Assembly: GCA_028678885.1 (NCBI GenBank)
Contig: JAJRCP010000171.1
Span: 1-5,505, forward strand
Length of the DNA stretch: 5,505 nucleotides
Direction of reading: 5' to 3'
DNA from: Methanomicrobiales archaeon
GTDB taxonomy: Archaea; Halobacteriota; Methanomicrobia; Methanomicrobiales; JACTUA01
A program made the position numbers and the translations under genes. The notes under the pieces were generated by a model. It did not search any database and had not been told where the DNA came from. It saw only the letters and a list, made by a program, of their open reading frames with translations. Positions 1 through 5,505 of the stretch are shown in pieces (the stretch's first letter is position 1; the number at the start of each line of letters is the position of its first letter).

Positions 1-45
1 GCCTCTACTTAAGACAAGGGATAGTACACTCTAAGGGAGGCAAAA

Positions 46-864
46 TCACCGGGATCTTCTGAGATATTCAGGTAAGTTGGCAATAGAATCAAGGATCAGA
101 TAGGGTTGGATGGTTGAACGCTGAACCTCTTCTTTGCGATATTTCCCTGTCTTTACAAGAATTCCGTGTATACCACAGCCCTGTGCACCTCCAATATCAC
201 TCGTGATATCGTCTCCAATCATGGCGACTTGACGACAATCCAGACCCAGTTCACGCACGCCTTGCAGGAAAAATTCAGGAGAAGGCTTCCCTATGAGAGA
301 TGATTCCTTTCCCGATGCAAATTCCAGAGCCACTACATAAGGTCCTGCGGAGAGCATTAGTCCCTCCCTTCCCATCCAGAACCGGTCTTTCTCCAGCGCA
401 ATCAGATCGGCACCTGCGAGAAGGAGGCGGAAGGCGTCTGTCAGGGTCCCATAGGTGAAGGCATCACCAGCATCAGCCATCACTACCGTATTGGTAAAAG
501 GATCTCTCATATAGATACCTGCATCTTCAAAATCCCGATAAACATCACCGGTGGAGATGAGCATACAGGACTCTTTTCCCTTATCTTTCAGGGAGTTCGC
601 TGCTGCTATTGCAGGGGTGATAATCAGAGAGGGCTTGATTGAAAATCCCATCTGGTGTAGCTTCTCCGCAATAGACGCGCGACATCGCCGGGTGGAGTTG
701 GACATGAAGCGATAAGGATATCCACGCCGTTCAAGCACGCGAAGGACCTCTCTCGCACCGGTAACGGGTTGCGTACCAGTATACAGAACCCCATCAAGGT
801 CGATGAGAAAACCTTCGATATCAGTAAGCGAACCTTTGTTCTCTCCAAACTCCGGGTTGTTCAT
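46..864 (-). CDS. HAD-IIA family (NagD-like) sugar/nucleotide phosphatase
   Basis: This is a 272-aa cytosolic hydrolase of the haloacid dehalogenase superfamily, subfamily IIA. Motif I is DLDGVLY, with nucleophile D22 and general acid/base D24. Motif II is FMSNSTRR, with S55-N56. Motif III is K193 in the segment IGKPSPEFF. Motif IV is IGDDITSD, with metal-binding D218, D219 and D223. The roughly 110-residue segment between motifs II and III is the expected size and place for a C2-type cap, which defines the NagD/LHPP/phosphoglycolate phosphatase group. Length matches the family and all catalytic residues are present, so it should be active. Members dephosphorylate small phosphomonoesters such as nucleotides, p-nitrophenyl phosphate or phosphoglycolate; the substrate cannot be read from the sequence. 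The ATG at 864 is chosen because GAGG (minus strand, 873-876) lies 8 nt upstream, although about 15 residues precede the core fold. It is transcribed divergently from the gene at 974. Confidence 0.9.
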   Translation of the reverse strand: MNNPEFGENKGSLTDIEGFLIDLDGVLYTGTQPVTGAREVLRVLERRGYPYRFMSNSTRRCRASIAEKLHQMGFSIKPSLIITPAIAAANSLKDKGKESCMLISTGDVYRDFEDAGIYMRDPFTNTVVMADAGDAFTYGTLTDAFRLLLAGADLIALEKDRFWMGREGLMLSAGPYVVALEFASGKESSLIGKPSPEFFLQGVRELGLDCRQVAMIGDDITSDIGGAQGCGIHGILVKTGKYRKEEVQRSTIQPYLILDSIANLPEYLRRSR

Positions 865-872
865 TCTTACTT

Positions 873-876
873 CCTC
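873..876 (-). promoter_or_regulatory. Ribosome binding site of the HAD phosphatase
   Basis: GAGG on the minus strand, within AAGAGGAAG, lies 8 nt before the ATG at 864. It supports that start even though the conserved HAD fold begins only near residue 18. Confidence 0.6.
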
Positions 877-907
877 TTATGGCATGTTCCTGTCACCATT
901 GGGCATA

Positions 908-920
908 CCATATCTATTAA
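908..920. promoter_or_regulatory. AT-rich candidate TATA element in the divergent promoter region
   Basis: The A/T-rich stretch CATATCTATTAA sits in the 109-bp gap between the divergent genes. Read on the minus strand (TTAATAGATATG), it lies where an archaeal TATA box would place transcription start near 890, giving the phosphatase a leader of about 25 nt. Read on the plus strand, it would place a start near 940-945, just before the 974 gene. Archaeal TATA boxes are loosely conserved, so this is a positional inference only. Confidence 0.3.
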
Positions 921-922
921 GC

Positions 923-937
923 CCTATCAATGATAGG
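923..937. promoter_or_regulatory. Perfect 15-bp palindrome, candidate operator
   Basis: CCTATCA-A-TGATAGG is a perfect inverted repeat with 7-bp arms and a 1-nt centre. It lies between the divergent genes, directly next to the AT-rich candidate TATA element. Its size and symmetry fit the binding site of a dimeric winged-helix or HTH regulator, and its position would let it act on one or both promoters. A hairpin with a 1-nt loop is sterically unfavourable, so a DNA operator is more plausible than an RNA structure. No regulator gene is visible in the window. Confidence 0.45.
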
Positions 938-973
938 TGAATATCATCTGAACATCGTTGGAAGAAGATATAC

Positions 974-1489
974 ATGAGGGAGATATCCAGTGATACACGA
1001 TGGCATATTGCGGCAAGGTCAGCTTCATCCCTGCCAGTCCTGTATGCGGTTGTTTTTCGCGGGCGCATGGGAGAGGAGTGTGATCACCTGGTGGAGGAGG
1101 TCTGGTGTCAAGTTGGGGGTGAGGTGCAGGAGATCGCAAAAGGACTTAATCTACCGGTTACCCCTGCTGAACGCCTAGCCGCAAGCCTTCTCGAGATAGC
1201 AAGAACTCTATTCGGCCCGGAATTTCGAGGGGAGATTCTCGATCTTTCACCAGACCGGGCAGTTATCCTTATGAATCGGTGCCCCTTCCTGATACGGACG
1301 CGTGAGATGGGGGTGAACTCATCAGTTGTCTTCAATCCCTGTCTTGCATTTTGTATATCTGCAACCGAAACCCTGCATAAAGACTACTCCGTACGTTTTA
1401 TCAGGGCGATGTGCATGGGGGATAGAAACTGCGAGATCCGCATGGCGAGAAAAGATTTGCTAGAGAAAGATACGGATCTCGCAGCTTAA
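974..1489 (+). CDS. Cys-rich small protein resembling methanogen output domain / V4R / ATC-hydrolase-type proteins
   Basis: This 171-aa soluble protein has no signal peptide, no transmembrane segment and no HTH that I can see. It has seven cysteines (36, 45, 103, 123, 127, 147, 153). The C-terminal half carries NRCPFL (C103), NPCLAFC (C123, C127) and a terminal CMGDRNCEIRM segment (C147, C153). This Cys arrangement, ending in a C-x-G-D-x-x-C-(E/F) turn and strand, recalls the small ligand- or metal-binding domains called methanogen output domain (MetOD1), V4R (4-vinyl reductase) and L-2-amino-thiazoline-4-carboxylate hydrolase. I recognise the pattern but cannot assign one family. A role in sensing through metal or thiol chemistry is an inference. 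The ATG at 974 is preceded by a weak purine-rich site (GGAAGAAG, 960-967). The in-frame ATG at 1067 would remove the first 31 residues. The gene stands alone between a divergent gene and a 170-bp gap. Confidence 0.75.
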   Translation: MREISSDTRWHIAARSASSLPVLYAVVFRGRMGEECDHLVEEVWCQVGGEVQEIAKGLNLPVTPAERLAASLLEIARTLFGPEFRGEILDLSPDRAVILMNRCPFLIRTREMGVNSSVVFNPCLAFCISATETLHKDYSVRFIRAMCMGDRNCEIRMARKDLLEKDTDLAA

Positions 1490-1659
1490 AAAAGATGACG
1501 GTAAGGGTAGTGAATAATTGGTTGAAGGCAAATCTTACGTCAGATCCCTGTGCCTGCCTTATTTCAATTATAGCATAATTCATGTATACAGCAATCAGGT
1601 TTACTTTCGCACCACGGCGGGAACCTACTAATAAACCTCTCTGAAATCTCCGGTTATTA
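1490..1659 (+). promoter_or_regulatory. Intergenic region with probable promoter of the exonuclease-helicase-methylase cluster
   Basis: This 170-bp non-coding stretch should hold the promoter for the downstream three-gene cluster. Its centre is AT-rich and holds two small palindromes: AATTAT-AGC-ATAATT (1566-1580) and TGTATACA (1583-1590). Both resemble archaeal TATA-type sequence. A second A/T-rich spot, CTAATAAAC (1628-1636), lies about 26 nt before the ATG at 1660, the spacing of a leaderless archaeal transcript. Near the 5' side, imperfect inverted repeats (AAGGCA 1525-1530 with TGCCTT 1555-1560, enclosing ATCT/AGAT at 1532-1535 and 1542-1545) could form a weak nested hairpin, possibly at the end of the upstream gene. 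There is no clear T-run terminator on the plus strand. Confidence 0.4.
1566..1580. repeat. Short AT-rich inverted repeat upstream of the cluster
   Basis: AATTAT-AGC-ATAATT has perfect 6-bp arms and a 3-nt spacer. It is followed 2 nt later by the self-complementary TGTATACA (1583-1590). It may be a TATA-containing promoter element or a regulator site. In AT-rich sequence, repeats this short can also arise by chance. Confidence 0.3.
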
Positions 1660-2742
1660 ATGGATCTCCCTTCCACTCCATTTGTCCCTGCGATCGCATT
1701 ACGGTGGCAGAGGAACGTTTCTGATCTTCGGGAGTACCAGGTGATACGGGATGGTAACGTATTCCAGTCTGGCCTCTCACATTCCACAATATTTTCCTCT
1801 GAGTTTGAGCGCGCCCAGCAACTAAAAGAGCAGCTCGCATTGGAATATCATGATAAGAATGTGGAGGAGGTGTTTTCAGGAGAGGAGGTGGGAATGGAGT
1901 CTGGCTCTGCATTCTGTATCTGCAGCCAGCACGAAATCCGGAATCCCCCGCCACTTCATGGGACTGATGAGCAAATCCTTTCCGATCTCACCCTGATCCA
2001 CGGAATCGGTCCGGTCACTGCCCAACGCCTCAAGAACCGAGGATATCGGACCATACGTGATCTCCTGCAGCACCCGAAATACCGGAAGAATGCCGCCTAC
2101 CTCCTTTCTCACGTAGAAAAAAAAGCGGCATATTTCCTGATGGAATGGATTGGGAGAAGACATCCGAAATCCCACCCATTGAACCTAGCGGTGGCAGGAT
2201 CTATTGAGAAGGAGGGCTTCTCTTTTCTGGATATCGAGACCCTGGGGATATTCTCACGACCGATCATCCTTCTCGGGCTGGCGCACTGGCAAAACAATCG
2301 CGTGCATATCAGACAGTATCTACTCCGTGATATCGATGAAGAACCTGCCGCTTTGGAGGCAGCGTTTTCACACTTGCACAAAAGTACAGCATTTGTTACC
2401 TTCAACGGGAAGAGTTTTGACATTCCCTACCTCCAAGAGAGAGCCGCGTATTATAGGATGTCCTTCCCGAACGAAGTCGTCCATTTTGATCTGTTGCACT
2501 TTTCTCGAAGACGGTGGAGAGATGTTTTTCCGAACTGCAGACTCCAGACCCTGGAGAGGTCTCTATTTGGTATCGAACGAGAATTGGATATCCCCAGTGC
2601 ACTCGTTCCTGAGTTCTACGAAGCATTCCTTACTACCGGTTCTCCTGGGCTGCTTCTACCAATAGTCGAACACAACCGGCAGGATGTCCTCTCCCTTGTT
2701 CACCTGTTTTATCTCCTGCTGGAGGAATCGGAGTGTCAGTAA
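1660..2742 (+). CDS. YprB/MrfB-like RNase H-fold (DEDD) exonuclease with helix-hairpin-helix segment
   Basis: The 360-aa protein is predicted to be a metal-dependent 3'-5' exonuclease. Residues about 48-90 (LEYHDKNVEEVFSGEEV and flanks) look like the N-terminal segment shared by archaeal and clostridial members. Residues 108-140 hold a helix-hairpin-helix (IHGIGPVTAQRL) suited to non-specific DNA binding. The RNase H-like domain (PF13482 type) spans about 187-355. It has Exo I D191-I-E193, Exo II around N249 and D254 (TFNGKSFDIPYL), an extra acid at D277, and Exo III H338-N-R-Q-D342, giving a complete DEDDh-type set. Its partner helicase overlaps its 3' end by 10 bp. In Bacillus subtilis the homologous pair MrfB/MrfA repairs mitomycin damage independently of UvrABC, so joint repair is a reasonable inference. 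The start is uncertain: ATG 1660 has no Shine-Dalgarno site and would need a leaderless message, whereas GTG 1741 has GGGAG 6 nt upstream. Confidence 0.85.
   Translation: MDLPSTPFVPAIALRWQRNVSDLREYQVIRDGNVFQSGLSHSTIFSSEFERAQQLKEQLALEYHDKNVEEVFSGEEVGMESGSAFCICSQHEIRNPPPLHGTDEQILSDLTLIHGIGPVTAQRLKNRGYRTIRDLLQHPKYRKNAAYLLSHVEKKAAYFLMEWIGRRHPKSHPLNLAVAGSIEKEGFSFLDIETLGIFSRPIILLGLAHWQNNRVHIRQYLLRDIDEEPAALEAAFSHLHKSTAFVTFNGKSFDIPYLQERAAYYRMSFPNEVVHFDLLHFSRRRWRDVFPNCRLQTLERSLFGIERELDIPSALVPEFYEAFLTTGSPGLLLPIVEHNRQDVLSLVHLFYLLLEESECQ
1730..1734 (+). promoter_or_regulatory. Ribosome binding site supporting an alternative GTG start at 1741
   Basis: GGGAG lies 6 nt before the in-frame GTG at 1741, which is codon 28 of the exonuclease reading from ATG 1660. 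The upstream ATG has no comparable site. Starting at 1741 would give a 333-aa protein and would keep every conserved segment. Confidence 0.45.
2721..2725 (+). promoter_or_regulatory. Ribosome binding site of the helicase, inside the upstream gene
   Basis: GGAGG lies 7 nt before the GTG at 2733, within the last codons of the exonuclease gene. It fixes the GTG as the helicase start and indicates translational coupling across the 10-bp overlap. Confidence 0.75.
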
Positions 2743-5048
2743 CTTCCGTCCTGGACCAGTTGCGTCTGGATCATCGGTTCCGAGATCGCATCGCCCATAT
2801 CGAGTTTCTTCCTCCCCGTGAGGCCCGGTATGGTAATCTCAATCCTCCGTTGCCGGAAGAGCTAGAAGCATATCTCAGTACAAAAAAAATCCGATTATAT
2901 GTGCATCAGACCAGAGCAATCGAAGCGATCCGCAGGAAAGACCACCTCATCCTGACCACAGCAACGGCATCAGGAAAGACCCTCGCATTCAACCTCCCAA
3001 TCTTTGAGCGAATGATAGCAGAGAAGGCCGCCACTGCGCTGTACCTTTATCCGACGAAAGCGCTCACCAACGATCAGCAAAAAGCAATCCGCGAGCTGGA
3101 GGCGTTCACCGGGCTGCATACGGGGGCCTCTGTCTATGATGGAGACACTGCCGCACATCAGAGGCCAGAAATCCGTGCCCGGTCCCGCATTATTCTGTCC
3201 AATCCATATGAGCTCCATTATATTCTTCCCTGGCATTACAAGTGGAGCACTTTTTTCCGGAACCTCCAGTTCGTTGTTATTGATGAAGCACACCGATACC
3301 GTGGTATCTTTGGTTCACATTTCGCCCACCTCATCCGACGTTTACGTAGGATCTGCAACCTATATGGGTCGTCCCCCCAGTTCATCCTCGCGAGTGCCAC
3401 CCTTGCGAATCCAGAAGAATTCGGGCATCGCCTCACTGGTGTTCCCTGCAATCTGGTTGATGAAGACGCTTCACCCCATGGCCGGAAGTATTTTATTTTT
3501 TACAACCCCTATTTCGACGGCAAAGGAGATCGTTCTGTACTCCAAGAAACAAAAGAGGTCTTTCTCTCTTGTATCAAAGGTGGGCTGCAGACCCTCTGCT
3601 TCACCGGCTCACGAAGGCTCACCGAGCTGATCTCGCGCTGGTCCAGAGATGAGGCCATGCGAACGTTTCCCTTCTATTCAAATCAGATCGCTGCCTACCG
3701 TGCCGGGTACCTCCCCGAAGAGAGGAGGCGGATCGAGAACAGACTAAAAGAAGGTCTAATCCAGGGGGTGGTTTCAACGAACGCACTGGAGCTGGGAATG
3801 AATATTGGCTCTCTAGATGCCGTGATCATCTCCGGATTTCCTGGGACATTGATCTCTACCTGGCAGCAGGCAGGCCGTTCTGGACGAGGGGTAGATGACT
3901 CACTTGCCATGCTCATCGGTTTTCAGAACCCGCTGGATCAGTACTTTATGCAGCATCCTCAGGCTTTTTTTGCCGGCTCCATGGAACATGCGATTGTTGA
4001 TCAGACAAATCCCTATATTGCCACCGGTCATCTTCTCTGTGCAGCAGCGGAGCTCCCTATTCAGCCGGAACGCGACCACCCCTACCTGGGAGATAGCCTG
4101 CAAATGCTCCCATTGCTACAGGACTGCCACCTGATCCGGGAGACGCCCAGAGGATGGATCTATGCAGGAAAAGGGAGGGCAGTTGACGCAGTCCCTCTGG
4201 GAACTCTCTCCGCTGACACGTTTCGGGTGATGTGTGAGGGAACACTCCTGGAGACCATGGATAAGAATCAAGCATTCCGTGAAGGACATCAAGGTGCGAT
4301 TCTTTTTCACAAGGGCGAGACCTATCTTGTCCGAGAACTGGATTTAGAGGCCAAGGTAATTCGAGTGAAAGAAGCGGATGTTGACTATTATACGGAAGCC
4401 CTTAGATCCACTGATCTTACGGTGCTTGAGGAAGAGAATGAGATCTTTTTCTCGGATTTCTCACTGCACTTCGGAGAGGTAGAGGTGGTAGAACAATACA
4501 CGGGCTACCGGATCATCCGGGGCAATTCAGTCATCAGCCATGCCTTTCTCGATCTGCCGCCCCTTCGATTCAAAACGAAGGCGCTCTGGTTCACCCTGCC
4601 GGAACGGACTATCCATCGGCTAGAGAATGAATGCGGTGAACTGGACGGAGGATTACACGGAGCAGAGCATGTACTGATTGGAGTAATGCCGTTCTTTGTC
4701 ATGTGTGATCGCTGGGATCTGGGGGGTCTTTCCGCGCCCCATTTTCCATCCACTGGAGCCCCCACAATTTTTGTGTATGATGGATGCGAGGGAGGGATTG
4801 GTCTCACCGAGAAGGCATGCGAAATGATCGCTCCTATCCTTGAAACCGGATACAGCCTGGTACGGGATTGCCCCTGCGAAGAAGGTTGCCCTGCCTGTAT
4901 CTACTCTCCAAAATGCGGAAATGAAAATCACCCCCTGAACAAAAAGGGAACCTGCATCCTTCTGGAGGACCTGTCCGCAATCATCCAGGGAGAAAGAAGC
5001 ACCACTACTCCTGAGTGCGCACCTCTCGTGGTGAACATCGATCAATGA
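2733..5048 (+). CDS. DEAH-box superfamily 2 helicase with C-terminal DUF1998/MZB zinc domain, YprA/MrfA family
   Basis: This 771-aa ATP-dependent DNA helicase is close in length to Bacillus subtilis YprA/MrfA (about 750 aa). RecA domain 1 has a Q-like segment (YVHQTRAIEAI, 56-66), Walker A TATASGKT (76-83, K82), the YPTKAL Ia motif (106-111), DEAH at 184-187 and SAT at 221-223. RecA domain 2 has motif V STNALELGMNIG (348-359) and motif VI QQAGRSGR with arginine finger candidates R382 and R385. The C-terminal DUF1998/MZB domain shows HGAEH (642-646), YDGCEGGIGL (682-691) and a cysteine cluster C713, C715, C719, C722, C728; four of these should bind zinc, as reported for MrfA. All motifs are intact, so it should be active. 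Its GTG start is coupled to the upstream exonuclease, and its TGA overlaps the methyltransferase start. The likely role is to unwind damaged or modified DNA for the exonuclease. Confidence 0.93.
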   Translation: MSVTSVLDQLRLDHRFRDRIAHIEFLPPREARYGNLNPPLPEELEAYLSTKKIRLYVHQTRAIEAIRRKDHLILTTATASGKTLAFNLPIFERMIAEKAATALYLYPTKALTNDQQKAIRELEAFTGLHTGASVYDGDTAAHQRPEIRARSRIILSNPYELHYILPWHYKWSTFFRNLQFVVIDEAHRYRGIFGSHFAHLIRRLRRICNLYGSSPQFILASATLANPEEFGHRLTGVPCNLVDEDASPHGRKYFIFYNPYFDGKGDRSVLQETKEVFLSCIKGGLQTLCFTGSRRLTELISRWSRDEAMRTFPFYSNQIAAYRAGYLPEERRRIENRLKEGLIQGVVSTNALELGMNIGSLDAVIISGFPGTLISTWQQAGRSGRGVDDSLAMLIGFQNPLDQYFMQHPQAFFAGSMEHAIVDQTNPYIATGHLLCAAAELPIQPERDHPYLGDSLQMLPLLQDCHLIRETPRGWIYAGKGRAVDAVPLGTLSADTFRVMCEGTLLETMDKNQAFREGHQGAILFHKGETYLVRELDLEAKVIRVKEADVDYYTEALRSTDLTVLEEENEIFFSDFSLHFGEVEVVEQYTGYRIIRGNSVISHAFLDLPPLRFKTKALWFTLPERTIHRLENECGELDGGLHGAEHVLIGVMPFFVMCDRWDLGGLSAPHFPSTGAPTIFVYDGCEGGIGLTEKACEMIAPILETGYSLVRDCPCEEGCPACIYSPKCGNENHPLNKKGTCILLEDLSAIIQGERSTTTPECAPLVVNIDQ
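5030..5034 (+). promoter_or_regulatory. Probable ribosome binding site of the methyltransferase
   Basis: GGTGA, complementary to the archaeal 16S 3' end, lies 10 nt before the ATG at 5045 inside the end of the helicase gene. Spacing is slightly long. The ATGA overlap also allows termination-reinitiation. Confidence 0.4.
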
Positions 5049-5505
5049 GAGAACCCTTCATCCTGCCCCAGGGGATCCTGTATAACGAAGACTGCATACG
5101 TGGTGCTCGTCGTTACATTCCTAGTAACAGCGTTGACCTCATTGTCACTGATCCACCGTACGGGATCGAGGGTGATCGGCTCCACCGACACTATAACCGC
5201 AGGGAACGATTTGTTGCTCGCGGATATGTGGAAATTCCCTGGGAAGAGTACGGGGAGTTCAGCAAACGGTGGATCAAGCAGGCGGAGCGGGTTCTTCGAC
5301 CTGGTGGTTCGATTTACATTCTTTCCGGTTACACCAATCTCTACCATATCCTGGCTGCACTTCGATCCTCCCATCTGAAGGAGGTGAACCACCTTATCTG
5401 GAGGTACAGTTTCGGGGTATTTACCAGGAAAAAATTCGTCTCCTCACATTATCACATCCTGTTCTACGAAAAGAGAGGTGGAAACCGAACTTTCCATACG
5501 GAAGC
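5045..5505 (+). CDS. Beta-class DNA methyltransferase (N6-adenine or N4-cytosine), N-terminal part, cut by the window edge
   Basis: This is an open reading frame of 153 complete codons with no stop before the window ends. The N-terminus (ILYNEDCIRGARR, then NSVDLIVTDPPYG) is the standard opening of the DNA methylase N-4/N-6 family (PF01555). The catalytic motif IV DPPY is at residues 36-39. RVLRPGGSIYILSG (82-95) and the later IWRYSFGVFTRKKF and HYHILFYEKR segments (118-143) fit motifs VI to VIII. The SAM-binding FxGxG motif is not seen, as expected: in beta-class enzymes it lies at the C-terminus, beyond the window. The enzyme would transfer methyl from S-adenosylmethionine to a base in a specific site. 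DPPY occurs in both adenine-N6 and cytosine-N4 enzymes, so base and recognition site are unresolved. Its ATG overlaps the helicase TGA (ATGA), placing it third in the same operon. No restriction endonuclease is visible. Confidence 0.88.
   Translation, partial: MREPFILPQGILYNEDCIRGARRYIPSNSVDLIVTDPPYGIEGDRLHRHYNRRERFVARGYVEIPWEEYGEFSKRWIKQAERVLRPGGSIYILSGYTNLYHILAALRSSHLKEVNHLIWRYSFGVFTRKKFVSSHYHILFYEKRGGNRTFHTE

Noticed and set aside
1..45. A partial gene or a terminator hairpin (GCCTC 1-5 with GAGGC 37-41) at the left edge
   Set aside because: The arms are only 5 bp with a 31-nt loop and no T-run on either strand. The plus-strand frames stop at 12, 34 and 62, and none has recognisable coding content. 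No minus-strand start with an open frame is present.
1498..1540. Hairpin ACGGTAAG / CTTACGT as a terminator or riboswitch
   Set aside because: The stem is 7 bp with a bulge and a 28-nt loop, with no U-tract following and no recognisable riboswitch core.
1401..1787. Minus-strand 128-aa reading frame across the intergenic region
   Set aside because: It overlaps the ends of two well-supported plus-strand genes, has no ribosome binding site and shows no recognisable motif.
5042..5392. Minus-strand 116-aa reading frame and plus-strand frame at 5100-5378
   Set aside because: Both lie across the methyltransferase, whose own frame gives clear DPPY-family motifs. They are out-of-frame shadows.
2733..5505. 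A complete DISARM defence locus
   Set aside because: DISARM has separate DrmA helicase, DrmB (DUF1998) and DrmC (PLD nuclease) proteins. Here the helicase and DUF1998 are in one MrfA-like protein, and no PLD gene is visible. Only a loose resemblance remains.
1..5505. CRISPR array, tRNA, rRNA, insertion sequence or attachment site
   Set aside because: I saw no regularly spaced direct repeats, no tRNA-like cloverleaf sequence, no transposase motifs and no flanking direct repeats.

Overview
The window reads as chromosomal DNA from a euryarchaeal methanogen, most likely of the Methanomicrobiales type. I infer this from four things: moderate G+C, GGAGG-type ribosome binding sites together with ATG and GTG starts, a small Cys-rich protein resembling methanogen 'output domain' proteins, and the style of the helicase and exonuclease proteins. 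No rRNA, tRNA, CRISPR or transposase is present, so the lineage call is an inference rather than a marker-based result.

Layout. Positions 46-864 (minus strand) encode a HAD-IIA (NagD-like) phosphatase. A 109-bp divergent intergenic region (865-973) separates it from a 171-aa Cys-rich protein on the plus strand (974-1489) and contains a perfect 15-bp palindrome. A 170-bp intergenic region (1490-1659) with AT-rich palindromes then leads into a tightly packed plus-strand cluster. The cluster holds a YprB/MrfB-like DEDD exonuclease with a helix-hairpin-helix segment (1660-2742), a DEAH-box helicase of the YprA/MrfA type with a C-terminal DUF1998/MZB zinc domain (2733-5048), and the first 153 codons of a beta-class DNA methyltransferase (5045 to the window edge).

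The three cluster genes overlap by 10 bp and 4 bp (an ATGA junction), so they are probably co-transcribed and translationally coupled. In Bacillus subtilis the homologous helicase and exonuclease (MrfA and MrfB, formerly YprA and YprB) act together in a UvrABC-independent repair route for mitomycin-type lesions. Here the pair is in the opposite order and is joined to a DNA methyltransferase. That makes the cluster the most interesting part of the window: either a repair module that happens to carry an orphan methylase, or a methylation-linked DNA-processing or defence module made of exonuclease, helicase and methylase. The sequence cannot decide between these because the window ends inside the methylase gene.
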